Below are positions 21,754-40,538 of a stretch of DNA of 64,000 nt, in pieces. The translations under genes and the position numbers were made by a program. The notes beneath the pieces were generated by a model that searched no databases, was not told the origin of the DNA, and worked only from the letters and a program-made list of their open reading frames with translations. Where the stretch lies: contig NC_092338.1 in the NCBI RefSeq assembly GCF_046630445.1, forward strand, positions 152,196,501 to 152,260,500. Direction: 5' to 3'. This stretch comes from Rutidosis leptorrhynchoides. Lineage: Eukaryota > Streptophyta > Magnoliopsida > Asterales > Asteraceae. Within the stretch, counting starts at the first letter, position 1; every line of letters starts with the position of its first letter.

Positions 21754-22145
21754 GGTGGTCTTAGCGAACCAGGTCTTGCATTAGTGTGTCTAATTGATAG
21801 TTGCTTAGATGCATTAGTGCGTCTGGACTTCGACCGTGTCTGCATGTCAAAAGTTTTGCTTATCATTTCGTGTCGAAAATTTCCTGCTAATCATTCTTAG
21901 TCTCGACACATCTTACTGCATTGATTGCATGAATAGTGTATAGACGAAATTCATATCTTATCATATCTGCTAATTTATATCTTATCGTATTTGTTACTGC
22001 TACCTTTGCCTGACAGCTTTCGAAATTTTTTCCGTAATCTACAAAATCTTTTGCTCTATATATATAGATATTCTATGTAATTAGAATACCATCCAATAGC
22101 GGGAAATTATTTCCTATCGAAAAATCCTTTACTCAATCGTACGAA

Positions 22146-22412
22146 ATGGAACTCGCCACTAGCTCAAGTTCTTCGGAATCCGACAGCTATTCCGACATGG
22201 ACGTTCACCTAAGCTCTGGAGGCAGCGTTACCAGAATGAATCAACCAATCATCCATCCCCAATTCATCTGGTGGGTTCATAGCCTACTTAATTATTGGAG
22301 ACAAGAAGAAGGCGATCCCTTTCATCCACCACAGTTCCCTCTTAGTGAAGAATCTGAAGTACTTACCGGCGAACCTATCCGAAACACCATTTTCAGCCTC
22401 ATTCTAGAGTAG
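22146..22412 (+). pseudogene. Short leader ORF of the A/B/C family, frameshifted (A copy)
   Basis: An 88-codon ORF about 400 bases after the primer site, homologous to the 140-codon ORF of C at 56820-57242. It matches through SLLNYWRQEEGDPFHP and LTGEPIRNTIFSLI. It then hits a stop after a one-base deletion relative to B and C; in the next frame the homology continues (EVNELRARVINLENMV) to about 22570. Function unknown. Confidence 0.65.
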
Positions 22413-22889
22413 CTCGACACGATTATATTCTATCCACAATTCTAAACCTTATTCATCCGCTCGTTCAGACCGACAATCATCCCGGAATAATAGAAGAAGT
22501 CAACGAACTTCGCGCTCGAGTAATCAATCTGGAGAATATGGTGCAAAATTTACCAGCTTCAACAACATCACCGGCACCAACAGTACCATCAATAACAGCA
22601 CCAGTACCATCAACAATCCATGCCTCAACATCGCAATCTATACCTCGAGCATAATCATCGTTCTACATGACGTTCTACATCATTTATCTTCGTACGACAT
22701 GACGATTATGTAATCTCTAATGTTCTAGAGATTATATATTCTTGTTCTAACGGTAAATCAAATGAGTTTAAAATCATATTGACTCATTAAATCCATGATT
22801 ACATCTGAAGAGAATATATATGTAAGCATATTTTCATAAAGATTGTAATTAAAAATTCTTTTGTACAAACGATTAATGGTGAAAATATT

Positions 22890-22906
22890 TTAATGGGTGG
22901 GTAATA
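22890..22906 (+). promoter_or_regulatory. Internal polypurine-tract-like motif (A copy), split by B
   Basis: TTAATGGGTGGGTAATA corresponds to TTAACGGGTAGGTAATA in B. Element B inserted exactly here, duplicating TAATA, and CCCGAG continues at 31057 on the far side. Confidence 0.6.
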
Positions 22907-24912
<2,006 letters not shown>

Positions 24913-24914
24913 GT

Positions 24915-24926
24915 TGGTATCAGAGC
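24915..24926 (+). other. Primer binding site of element B
   Basis: TGGTATCAGAGC two bases after the 5' LTR. Confidence 0.93.
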
Positions 24927-25336
24927 AGTGGTCTTAGCGAACCAGGTCTGCATTAGTGTGTCTAACTGATAAGTTGTTAGGATGCATTAGTGAGTCTGGA
25001 CTTCGACCGTGTTTGCATGTCAAAAGTTTTGCTTATCATTTCTATATGGAAATCATCTACTTATCATCCTTAGGAAATTGCCTGCTTATCATTCATAAGT
25101 CTAGACACGTCTTACTGCACTTACTGCATTGATAGTGTATAGACAAAATTCATATCTTAGCGTATCTGATAATTCATATCTTAGCGCATCTGTAGACTTG
25201 CCTGACATATGCCGTAAATTCCTTTGTAGTCTACGAAATCTTTAGTATTATATATATAGATATCCTATATAGTTAGAATATCATCTGATATCCGAAAATT
25301 ATTTCACATCGAGGACCTCTTACTCAATAGTACGAA

Positions 25337-25774
25337 ATGGAACTCGTCATTAGTTCAAGTTCTTCGGAACCCAACAGCTATTCCAACATAGATGTTCACC
25401 TAAGCTCCGAAAGCAGCGTAACTAGAATAAACCAACCAATCATCCATCCCTAATTCATCTGATGGATTCGTAATATACTAAATCACTGGAGACAAGAAGA
25501 AGGCGATCCCTTTCATCCACCAAATTGCCCTCTTGGCGATGAACCTGAAGCACTTACCGGTGAACCTATTCGAAACACCATTTCCTCTCTCATTTCTAGA
25601 GTATCTCATCACGATTATATACTATCCCACATTTCGAATCTTATTCACCCGCTCGCTCCAACCGTCAATCATCCCGGGGTACTAACAGAAGTTAACGAAC
25701 TTCGCGCTCGCATGACGGCTTTGGAGATTATGGTGCAAGGATTACAAACACCATCAGCAGCACCCGCAGCATAA
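25337..25774 (+). pseudogene. Leader ORF of the A/B/C family with two stops (B copy)
   Basis: A 146-codon frame homologous to C 56820-57242, about 410 bases after the primer site. It starts MELVISSSSSEP and ends LQTPSAAPAA, with two in-frame stops near 25450 and 25457. The conserved core includes HWRQEEGDPFHPP, EALTGEPIRNT and EVNELRARM. Confidence 0.7.
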
Positions 25775-26140
25775 TCAATACCACCAGTAACATCCACATC
25801 GCAAACCTCAATACCTTAAGCATCAGCAGCATCACCGGCATCAACGGTATCACCATCTGTACTTCAAGTATGATCCTCGTTCTACATATCGTTCTACATC
25901 GATTATCTTCGCTTTACGTAACGTTCTACCTCATTTATCTTCGTTTGACATGGCGATTATGTAATCTCTAATGTTCTAGAGAACATGTAATCTAGTACTA
26001 ACGATAAATCAAATGAGTTTAATATCTTGTTGACTCATTAAATCCATAATTACATCTGAAGAAAATATACATGTATATATTTTTTCATAAATATTGTGAT
26101 TAAAAATTCTTTCGTACAAACTGTTAATGATGAAAATATT

Positions 26141-26154
26141 TTAACGGGTAGGTA
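26141..26154 (+). promoter_or_regulatory. Internal polypurine-tract-like motif (B)
   Basis: TTAACGGGTAGGTA lies about 1.2 kb inside the primer site, identical over 14 bases to the 3' polypurine tracts of A and C. Confidence 0.6.
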
Positions 26155-27080
26155 ATACTCGAGGAATATTTAGATTTCACAGTAATAAGTTACACTGTAC
26201 ATTCTTCGAATCTGATTCAACGGTCATTTACTATCCTACTTACATCCACAAGATACGAATCCGTTCACCGCAGAATAACCATTTTTATTCAAATTTCATA
26301 TTTGGATTTTGACCTATCAAAATTCAACAAGTGGCATAATGAAGAAAACATTGGACAAAATAAAATTTGTTAGAAACAAACAAATTAACTACGATGAATT
26401 TGTTAAGAATCCATGCTGACAAAATCCTAGCTAACTGTTCTCAGCTAACTGTTAATTCCGTATTACATTTTATTTATTGCAATTTAATTTATCGTTATTT
26501 AATTTCTGTATTTATTTTACGCACTTTAAATAATTGGACACGTATACAAGGTTTCGACATATCATATTGACCCATCTATATACCTATCTTGGAACAACCA
26601 TAGACACTCTATATGCAAATGACGGAGTTAGCTATACAGGGTTGAGGTTGATTCCAAAATATATATATAGTTTGAGTTGTGATCAATACTGAGACCGGTA
26701 CACGGGTCACGATACGTATTAATTAATTCGAATGTTATATATTAAACTATATATGAACTATTGGACTATTGGACTATTGGACTACTAACTTTGGACAATC
26801 AAAATGAATTAAAATATCGATTATAACATATGAAACTGAACAATTCTTCAAGTTTGCCACTTGATTTCATCTTAAACCTCAATTGTACCTTGACGATTCC
26901 AATCTGCATTCAAACCTTTCATGATTTTTGGAAACCCCTCAATCGAGAGGTTGAACCAATCGCACTTCATCTACGGAAGAAAAGATTTATGAATATAGTT
27001 ATGCACCTGAAAAACTCTTGAACCCAAAGTCATAGTACCGCGTCGAATTCTTTATCATTTATTAGCAAAAACAACCTTAC

Positions 27081-27230
27081 GATTTTGTTTTCAAAGTGGC
27101 CAGATTTGTCACAGCTCCAACAACTCAACTTAGATTTTTTTTTTCAATCGGACTAGCCTTATTATAATCTCGATAGATACGTTATCCCTTCATCATTGTT
27201 ACTGGGAAACCTTTCATATCTCGTCACATT
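27081..27230 (-). pseudogene. Antisense gag zinc-knuckle relic (B)
   Basis: On the minus strand, 27122-27081 encodes CWSCDKSGHFENKI, a CX2CX4HX4C knuckle whose last Cys is lost. A diverged coding stretch (YRDYNKASPIEKK) precedes it with one frame slip in a poly-A run. Equivalent relics lie in C and A, so the ancestor carried a gag-like sequence antisense to the LTRs. Confidence 0.5.
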
Positions 27231-27786
27231 AGCAGTAAACTTATAGACAATTTCATCAACCTTTGAGTTAACCCTCTCCGAAAAATCACTATACTTATTC
27301 ATTGGAATCCCATCTCTTACTCATCTGCGTCTTGCAATAAGAATGGTTATAACAATTACTGAAGATCAGCAATCAGTATTTTGAAATTTCGTAGCGTTCC
27401 TACTTCAATAGTTATATATACATATAACGTCTATCTCCAAGATTTACATACTTCGAATGTGAAGTTTTTGAAAAAACACCCTGAACTACGGACTAGTTCT
27501 TGAAATGCTGATGAAGCAGCAAAAACTGTAAACGACTTTAACAAGTTAAAAGTTGACGATAAAGTATAGCGTGTTGGTAAAGCTTAGAAAAAAAGAAGGT
27601 TTGGAACTGGAAAACGGATTGAGCAAAGTATGAAGGAGGCTGTAGATAAATCACAAAGATTAAACTCACCTCCAAAGGATTCAAGTGATTCAGTGTCCAC
27701 TGAAACCGTTAGTAAGAACCTTACTTCTTATTCTAAACCTTCACAAACAAATATTCTTCATCATCATCATATTTTGAACATTCTAA

Positions 27787-28038
27787 GATATCATCGTATC
27801 TCTCATTATAAATATCCTCGATATTTCGGAAAATATTTTCATAAGTATTCTTATCCGAAATCATTTATCTCTTCGCAATACTTGTGATTCAATATAAAAG
27901 AAACTATGTTAGTTTCTAAAATCTGAAACCTTCGAAATTGAAGTATGAATGTTTTTGAAGTAGTGTTGGGAACTGAAGCATGAATTAGTATAATATAATG
28001 ACACTTGAACAACGTCATTATATTACAGTAAGTCATGT
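27787..28038 (+). other. Conserved inverted-repeat module (B copy)
   Basis: Same order as in D: a short AGATA...TATCT repeat, AATATCCTCGATATT, GAAACTATGTTAGTTTC (27900-27916), and the 61-base hairpin at 27978-28038. Confidence 0.6.
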
Positions 28039-29048
28039 TGAGTTTCTAATGGAATGTGATGATTCACAGTACCATCATCATGTGCCATGTTACACGACTC
28101 TTACATTCTACCTAATCTCCAGACATATCAAGAACATATCTTCCTGATAGTTCTATCTTTTCTCCTGAATTCTGGTAATTTGACAAATCAAGATCGTGCC
28201 ATTACTATTCCTCTCTTAACACGTAAACTATGTTCATTCCGAATCCATATGTATGAATTCCGGACCATTACAAGAAATGCTTAGTCGCAAGAAAAGGAAA
28301 CGAAAGAATGAGGCTCCGAAATAGAATAGGAGCATAAACCACAGCAAATAGGAGGGAGTATTAACTGTGGATGACAATAATTATAGAAGACAGAAGCAGG
28401 GACATCGAAGTATAAGGGAAGATATAAAACCCAACAACCACCCAGAAATTTCAACCGTGTATATCAATACGTATTGCAACGTAAAGACACGGGAGAATTA
28501 AAAACATTATAATTCCAAGGAAATAATAGAAGTAAAATAGATTCTTCTGGCGGTAGATGAAAGAGAAGAATGAAATATATGAAAGTTAGAAGTATAACAA
28601 GAATTAGAACGGGATGGAGCATTTTGAAGAATACTTTAAGGTATGAATTGAGGGAGAAAGAATAGAAGATGTGAGATATGGAAATAGGGAAGTGAAGGGG
28701 GTGGATTTATAGCAATATATCCGACAGAGAAATCGGAACAGATTATTGCATTTAATTAAAGAAGATACTGATTTTCTTAACCATTGAAAGATCAAATCTT
28801 ATTACGAAGATTTTTTCTAAATTCCTTGAATTCTGAAATTCAATCATGACTAATCAAAGGTTATGATGAAACTTGTCTCTCTCCTTTCACTATTTAGTGA
28901 TAGCTTCATTCGTACTCTTCGAGTAATCAAATTGATTTATTTATATTAATCAAAATGATAAAACTCTATTCATCAACTCATATTTGTCATGAAAACATTT
29001 TTATTATTAGCCATGACGACCTCTATCAAATTTCGAGGACGAAATTTC

Positions 29049-29064
29049 TTTAACGGGTAAGCAC
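29049..29064 (+). other. Polypurine tract of element B
   Basis: TTTAACGGGTAAGCAC directly before the 3' LTR. Confidence 0.85.
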
Positions 29065-31051
<1,987 letters not shown>

Positions 31052-31056
31052 TAATA

Positions 31057-33963
31057 CCCGAGAAATATTTAGATTTCACATTAATAGGTTACACTGTACA
31101 TTCTTCGAATATGATTCAACAGTCATTTACTATCCTACTTACATCCACAGATATACGTATTCGTTCACCGCAAAATAACCATTTTCATTCAATTTTATAT
31201 TTGAATTTTGACTTACCAGAATCCAACAAGTGGCATAATGAAGAAAACATTGGACAAAAATAAAACTTGTTAGAAACAAACAATTTAATTATGAGAAGAA
31301 TTTTGATAAGAATCAACGCTAACTGTTCCTAGCTAACTGATTAATTCCATATTACATTTTATTTATCACAATTTATTTATCGCAATTTAATTATCTTAAT
31401 TTATTTATCGCAATTTAAATTCTCGCAATTTTATTTATCGTCATTTAATTTCTGTTATTTATTTTACGCACTTTAAATATGGGACACGTATACAAGGTTT
31501 TGACATATCATATCGACGCATCTATATATATTATTTGAAATAACCATAGACATTCTATATGCAGTAATGCTGGAGTTAGCTATACAGGGTTGAGGTTGAT
31601 TCTATAATAATATATATACTTTGAGTTGTGATCGAGTCTGAGACATGTATACAATGGGTCACGAATACGTATTAATTAATTCGAATATAATATAATAAAC
31701 TATATATGAATTATTGAATTGCTAACTGTGGACTATCAACTGTGGACTATTAACATTGGACAATTAAAATGAATTAAAATATTGATTATAACATATGAAA
31801 CTAAACATGTCTTCAAGTTTACCACTCGATTTTATCTTAAACCTCATTAATATCTTGACGATTTCAATCTGCGTTCAAACCTTTCATGATTCTTGAAAAT
31901 ACCTCAATCGAGAGGATAAACCAATCGCACTTCATCTACGGAAGAAAAGATTGATGCATATAGTTATGCACCTGGAAACACTCGGAACCTGAGTAAACGT
32001 TTAATGCGTATCTGTGCTAGCTCCTTGGGTGTTGTTATTACCAAAAATAACTTTACAATCCCTCTCCAAATTAGCCAATTTTGTCACAGCTTCAACAAAT
32101 TAAATTCGACTTCCACTTAGATTAGCCTTATTATAACCTGGATGTATAAGTATGCCTTTCGTCATCATTACCGGGGAACCATTTATATTCCATCACATTA
32201 GCAGTAAACGTACCAACAACTTCATTACTCATTGGCTTGAGTCTCTCCGAAAAACCATTATATCTACCCATTAAAACCCTATCATATACTCATTCGCATC
32301 TTGTAACAAGAATAGCCATACCAGTTACCGAGAATCAGCAATCGGTATTTTGAAATCTCGCAGTATGCCTACATCAACAATTATAAGTATACATATAACA
32401 TTTATCTCTTTGAACTATGATCTTCCATTCTAAAATTCTGATACGCACTCCAATTTATGAATCAATACTTGAAATATTGAAAAGCTGAATGAAGCAGCAA
32501 AAACTGTAGACAACCGTAAACGACCTTAACAGCCAAAAGTTTGATGATAAAAATAATGTGTTGGTAAAGCTCAGAAAAAGAGAAGGTTTGGAACTGCAAA
32601 ACAGATTGAGCAAACTATGAAGGAGGCTGTGGACAAATCACAAAGACTAAAATTGACTTCAGGAAAATCCAAATGATTCAGTATCTACTGAAGTCATTAA
32701 CGAATACCTTGCTCCTGACTCTAAACTCTTACGGACAAATCTTCTTCATCATCCTTTGATATTAGAAATTCTAAGATATCATCGTATCTTTCATTATAAA
32801 TATCCTCGATATTTCTAAAGATATTTTCATAACTAATTCTTATCTGAAATCATTTATCTCTTCGCGATATCAGTGTTACATCAGAAAAGAAACTGTTTTA
32901 GTTTCTAAATTCTGAAAATTTCGAATTTAAAATATGAATGTTTTTGAAGTAGTGTTGGGAACTGAAGCATGAGTTAGTATAATATAATGACACTTGATCA
33001 ACGTGATTATATTACAGTAAGTTATGTTGAGTTTCTAATGGAACGTGATGATTCACAGATCATAACGTCATCATGTGCCATGTTACATAACTCTTTCATT
33101 CTACTTAACTTCTAAACATATCAAGGAAATATATTCTTGATAGTTCTATTCTCAGTGATCCTGGTAATTTGACAAATTAATTCGTGCTAATACGTTCTTC
33201 CTTATTTAGAACATGATGTTCATCCGAAACTCCATACTTACGAATTCTGCACCATTACTCGCTTTACTAGAGGTCGAGAGGAGAATAAAAAGGCAAAGAT
33301 CTCCAAAATATAAGAGAAAATATAAAGCCAAATAACAACACTGAGGTTATAAACCGTAGATATTAATACAAATAGCAATATAAAGACACGGTAGAATTAA
33401 GAATAGTATCACCCCCAAGGTAATAGTAAAAGTAAATAGATTTTTCTGGTGGAAGATTGAAAAGAAGGATGACGGAAATGATAATTAGGAAAATATCAAG
33501 GATTAGAACGGGATTAAGCATTTTCACAATCTTTTGGATGTACGAACTAAGAAAGAAAGTATAGGAGTGGTAAAAATAATGGAACGGAAGAAGTTAATTT
33601 ATAGTGAATTAACCGATAAAGAAATCAAGGGAGATTTCTACAATTAATGAGAGAGATCCTAATTTCCTTAATCCCGAGGAAATCAGATCTTATTCAGATT
33701 TCAAATATTTTTCTTTAAATCCATTGAACTCTGGAAATCAACAGAATCTACGTCAAAAGATATGACGAAACTTTATTTACACATTTCACTCTTTTGTGAT
33801 AGCTTCATTCATACTATTCGAATAATTGAATTATTTTATCCATATTACTCAATGATGATAAAACTCTATTTATCAACTCATATTCATCATGAAAACATTT
33901 TTATTGTTAGCCATGACCACCTCACTCAAATTTCGAGACGAAATTTCTTTAACGGGTAGGTAC
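31057..33963 (+). other. 3' internal region of element A
   Basis: Resumes A after B. It is collinear with B 26155-29064 and C 58308-60728 and has no gene. It includes a badly decayed antisense zinc-knuckle relic (about 32059-32200), the hairpin module (about 32773-33027, with the 61-base hairpin at 32967-33027) and the polypurine tract TTTAACGGGTAGGTAC (33948-33963). Confidence 0.75.
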
Positions 33964-34135
33964 TGTGATGACCCGGAAATTTCCGACCAAATTTAAACTA
34001 AATCATTATATAATTCCGACACGATAAGCAAAGTCTGTAAGGTTGAGTCTCAAAAAGTTTGAAATGTTTCATATATTCATTTGACTTTCGACTATTTCCG
34101 ACGATTCACGAACCTTTAATTGTAGATAGATATGG

Positions 34136-34255
<120 letters not shown>

Positions 34256-36137
34256 CTGAAATATTATATGTTGTTCTTATTAAAAGTAATTACGTAAAAT
34301 AAAATAAAAATGATATTATGATAATTATTATTTAAAAATATATATTTTGTGATTTTGAATCTATTCAGTAAACGATTGTTACACTCAATTGCCATTCTAT
34401 GGATATTACATGATTAAAATACGAACTAATATTATTTTAAAAATAAACGGTGATCCGAAAATGGATTCTATAAAGTTTAGACTTATTAAAATGTATTTAG
34501 GAGCTGTTTGCTAAATTTTAGAACTTTTTATATTTCACCCGTAAATGAGAGGGGCAGTTGATGTAATTTTTATTTAATAGTTAATGATCGAATTTCATAC
34601 TATAATGACCAAAATAAATAGATATAGATAATTTAAAAATATGGGATTCTTCTGAACACTTTTATCCGCCACTGTTTAACAACGGAGCACGAATTTCAGT
34701 CCGTGAAAGACGACGGTTACTTAATCACACATTTATTATTATTAAATATATATTTCTACTGAAAATGGATCCGTGAACCAAGACTTAATATCATTGAATA
34801 CTGTTTTTGTCTTTGTTGTCCCACCATCTAATCATATAGATATACATTCATACGTGCATTATCACACACCACTTGCTATATATTTTGTTTCTATATTATA
34901 TATCTTCTATATACACATGATTATATATAAAATATATATATTCTTACACAAGCCTTAGACACACTCTAACACAAAACCATAACCACCGGCCATCTCCACC
35001 ATGAACCCCACCTATAAACTCAAGTTTCGATTTTGATTCTAGACGACACCAACCTCAACACAAACCTGAAAATCTTCGTGGAAACAACACACTACCTGCA
35101 AATTGTTTTCAAACTACTGATGTACCTTGATAGGGTTCTGATTTACGCATTCTGCTGCTGCCATATAAGGTGTTCAAAGTCGCTGTTCTTCAAACCAACA
35201 CCTCCATCATGAACTGCATACTCGTTGCTTCCCTATTACTCGAGTCATCACGAAAGCCACCACCCGCCATCCTACAATCACCTCCGGTAACCACCCAACA
35301 CCATCTCAATCCACATTTTTCATCATCAAGAACACAACCGCTACTTATTTTCTATTTTTACAGCTTTTTGCTACTGCTTGTTTTTCTGTTTTTCGCTCAC
35401 GATGAAACCACCACAACCCACCGTAAAACACCACTATGTTTCTACTATATTCTGTTCCATCTAAAGACTAACAACGATGATACAATGATCATAATGATGA
35501 ACAGCTGCAGTACGCATCTAATTTGGCAAGCGAAGAAGACGATGAACAGTACAATGATATGATGATGATGAGCTGTTGGTGTTGCCGCTGCTGCGTTTTC
35601 TTTTTTGGTTATACAACGATGGTGATGATATGTAATGATGAAGAAGGAAGAAACAGAAGTAATGGAATGATGATGATACGTTTGCAGATGACCCCACCCC
35701 CACTAATATCACGATCAATTAAATTTAACACATGTTTTTTGGCCATGATTTATAGTTAATTATCGGGACACTTGGGCCATTCATGTTTTAAATGAATATG
35801 CTATATGGACTTTGTTGGGCTGGCAAGTAAACCATCCCTGTTTCCATTCGAGCACCTAAGCCAAAAACCGAACACTCATGTTGATCTTGAATCCGCAAAC
35901 GACATGTTTAAAGAAGATAATGAATGGTGGTTTGTTGATGAAAGGAATACGTGACAAAGGATGATGATATCGATAATAATGATAATGGTTAGATGATGTT
36001 AAGTTGATGATGATGATGATAATGGTAATATGATAATGATTAGGATAACAATGATGATAATAATAATTGTTTGATGATAATGAGTTTGATAAAACGGGTA
36101 CATATGTTAAAGAAATATTCGTGCAGTTTAAAATAGA

Positions 36138-36405
<268 letters not shown>

Positions 36406-37065
36406 TTATTATTATTGTTACTATTATTAATTTTATCAATATTATCATAAGTATTATAATTATTATTGTTATTATTAACACTATTATTATTATCATTATT
36501 AATATTATTGTTATCATTATTACTATTATTATCATTATTTTTAACATTATTGTTATTATTATCTTTATTATTATTATTATCACTATTAGTATTAGTATTA
36601 TAATAACTATATTATTTTTACTATCATTATTATTATTATTATTATTATTATTCTTATTCTTAGTATTATTATAACTATTATTTTGCAAATAAATGAAATT
36701 TATATAAAAATATATTTATTACAAGTATACTAATATTACTTAATATTAAGTTTTAACAAATATAATATTATTTATATTAATATACTATTAATTAAATTAT
36801 ATATCATATAACGTATTATAAGTAACAACAAAATTTTATATAAAGATATTGACCTTATACGTTATAAAATATATATATTTGTTTAGTGTTAATATTATTT
36901 GATATATAATAATTGGTATAGGTTCGAGAATCCGAGGCTAACCCTACACTTGTTCAATGACGTCATATGTAGTTTTACTACGAAATACAGTATTGTGAGT
37001 TTCATTTGCTCCATTTTTAAATGCTTTTACAATATATATTTTTGGGACTGAAAATACATGTGCTG

Positions 37066-40000
37066 TAAAATGTCCCGTTCTTATTGATTAAAAATGTTCC
37101 ATATTAATTGATTTCGTTGCGAGGTTTTGACCTCTATATGAGACGTTTTTCAAAGACTGCATTCATTTTTAAAACAAACCATAACCTTTATTTTATAAAT
37201 AAAGGTTTAAAAAGCTTTACGTAGATTATCAAATAATGATAATCTAAAATATCCTGTTTACACACGACCATTACATAATGGTTTACAATACAAATATGTT
37301 ACATCGAAATCAGTTTCTTGAATGCAGTTTTTACACAATATCTTACAAACATGGACTCTAAATCTTGTCCTTATTTTAGTATGCAACAGCGGAAGCTCTT
37401 AGTATTCACCTGAGAATAAACATGCTTTAAACGTCAACAAAAATGTTGGTGAGTTATAGGTTTAACCTATATATATCAAATTGTAACAATAGACCACAAG
37501 ATTTCATATTTCAATACACATCCCATACATAGAGATAAAAATCATTCATATGGTGAACACCTGGTAACCGACATTAACAAGATGCATATATAAGAATATC
37601 CCCATCATTCCGGGACACCCTTCAGATATGATATAAATTTCGAAGTACTAAAGCATCCGGTACTTTGGATGGGGTTTGTTAGGCCCAATAGATCTATCTT
37701 TAGGATTCGCGTCAATTAGGGTGTCTGTTCCCTAATTCTTAGATTACCAGACTTAATAAAAAGGGGCATATTCGATTTCGATAATTCAACCATAGAATGT
37801 AGTTTCACGTACTTGTGTCTATTTTGTAAATCATTTATAAAATCTGCATGTATTCTCATCCCAAAAATATTAGATTTTAAAAGTGGGACTATAACTCACT
37901 TTCACAGATTTTTACTTCGTCGGGAAGTAAGACTTGGCCACTGGTTGATTCACGAACCTATAACAATATATACATATATATCAAAGTATGTTCAAAATAT
38001 ATTTACAACACTTTTAATACATTTTGATGTTTTAAGTTTATTAAGTCAGCTGTCCTCGTTAGTAACCTACAACTAGTTGTCCACAGTTAGATGTACAGAA
38101 ATAAATCGATATATATTATCTTGAATCAATCCACGACCCAGTGTATACGTATCTCAGTATTGATCACAACTCAAACTATATATATTTTGGAATCAACCTC
38201 AACCCTGTATAGCTAACTCCAACATTCACATATAGAGTGTCTATGGTTGTTCCGAAATATATATAGATGTGTTGACATGATAGGTCGAAACATTATATAC
38301 GTGTCTATGGTATCTCAAGATTATAATATACAATACAAGTTGATTTAGTTATGGTTGGAATAGATTTGTTACCAATTTTCACGTAGCTAAAATGAGAAAA
38401 ATTATCCAATCTTGTTTTACCCATAACTTCTTCATTTTAAATCCGTTTTGAGTAAATAAAATTGCTATGGTTTCATATTGAACTCTATTTTATGAATCTA
38501 AACAGAAAAAAGTATAGGTTTATAGTCGGAAAAATAAGTTACAAGTCGTTTTTGTAAAGGTACTCATTTCAATCGAAAGAACGACGTCTAGATGACCATT
38601 TTAGAAAACGTACTTCCATTTTGAGTTTAACCATAATTTTTAGATATAGTTTCATGTTCATAATAAAAATCATTTTCCCAGAATAACAACTTTTAAATCA
38701 AAGTTTATCATAGTTTTTAATTAACTAACCCAAAACAGCCCGCGGTGTTACTACGACGGCGTAAATCCGATTTTACGGTGTTTTTCGTGTTTCCAGGTTT
38801 TAAATCATTAAGTTAGCATATATTATAGAAATAGAACATGTGTTTAGTTGATTTTAAAAGTCAAGTTAGAAGGATTAACTTTTATTTGCGAACAAGTTTA
38901 GAATTAACTAAACTATGTTATAGTGATTACCAGTTAAAACCTTCGAATAAGATAGCTTTATATGTATGAATCGAATGATGTTATGAACATCATTAATACC
39001 TCAAGTTACTTGGATAAACCTACTGGAAATGAGAAAAATAGATCTAGCTTCAAAGGATCCTTGGATGGCTTGAAAGTTCTTGAAGCAGAATCATGACACG
39101 AAAACAATTTCAAGTAAGATTTCCACTCGAAATAAGATTGTTATAGTTATAGAAATTGAATTAAAGTTTGAATATTATTATTACCTTGTATTTGAAAGAT
39201 AACCTACTGTAAGTAACAAAGGTTTCTTGATCTTGGATGATTACTTGGAATGGATTTAGAAAACTTGGAAGTAAACTTGCAATCTTGGAAGTATTCTTGA
39301 TTTTATGAAACTAGAACTTTTGGAATTTATGAAGAACACTTAGAACTTGAAGATAGAACTTGAGAGAGATCAATTATATGAAGAAAATTGAAGAATGAAA
39401 GTGTTTGTAGGTGTTTTTGGTCGTTGGTGTATGGATTAGATATAAAGGATATGTAATTTTGTTTTCATGTAAATAAGTCATGAATGATTACTCATATTTT
39501 TGTAATTTTATGAGATATTTCATGCTAGTTGCCAAATTATGGTTCCCATATGTGTTAGGTGACTCACATGGGCTGCTAAGAGCTGATCATTGGAGTGTAT
39601 ATACCAATAGTACATACATCTAAAAGCTGTGTATTGTACGAGTACGAATACGGGTGCATACGAGTAGAATTGTTGATGAAACTGAACGAGGATGTAATTG
39701 TAAGCATTTTTGTTAAGTAGAAGTATTTTGATAAGTGTCTTGAAGTCTTTCAAAAGTGTATGAATACATATTAAAACACTACATGTATATACATTTTAAC
39801 TGAGTCGTTAAGCCATCGTTAGTCGTTACATGTAAATGTTGTTTTGAAACCTTTAGGTTAACGATCTTGTTGAATGTTGTTAACCCATTGTTTATTATAA
39901 CAAATTAGATGTTAAATTGTTATATTATCATGATATTATGATATATAATATATCTTAGTATGATATATATACAGTTAAATGTCGTTACAACGATAATCGT

Positions 40001-40503
40001 TACATATATGTCTCGTTTCGAAATCATTAAGTTAGTAGTCTTATTTTTACATATGTATTTCATTGTTAATACACTTAATAATATATTTACTTATCATTTA
40101 ACATAATTTACCAAGTGTATCAATATCTTAATATGATTCATATGTACCTAGTAAGACATTGTTATAACGATAATCGTTATATATATCGTTTTCGAGTTTC
40201 TTAAATTAATAGTCTCATTTTTATGTATATTACTCATTGTTAAAATACCTAATGAGATACATACTTATAATAAAATCATGTTAACTATATATATAACCAT
40301 ATATATGTCATCGTATAGTTTTTACAAGTTTTAACGTTCGTGAATCACCGGTCAACTTGGGTGGTCAATTGTCTATATGAAACCTATTTCAATTAATCAA
40401 GTCTTAACAAGTTTGATTGCTTAATATGTTGGAAACACTTAATCATGTAAATAACAATTTCATTTAATATATATATAAACATGGAAAAGTTTGGGTCACT
40501 ACA
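37066..40503 (-). repeat. 3' LTR of element G (3.4 kb)
   Basis: On the minus strand it starts TGTAGTGACCC next to the polypurine tract and ends GGGACATTTTA. It is nearly the same length as the 5' copy (3,438 and 3,439 bases). It contains the CTTCCGCTG block (about 37385-37455). ORFs at 37813-38076 and 39520-39753 recur in the other LTR and have no recognised similarity. Confidence 0.95.
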
Positions 40504-40519
40504 GTACCTACCCGTTAAA
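40504..40519 (-). other. Polypurine tract of element G
   Basis: The minus strand reads TTTAACGGGTAGGTAC directly before the 3' LTR, identical to the tracts of A, C and E. Confidence 0.88.
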
Positions 40520-40538
40520 TAAATTTCGTCCCGAAATT

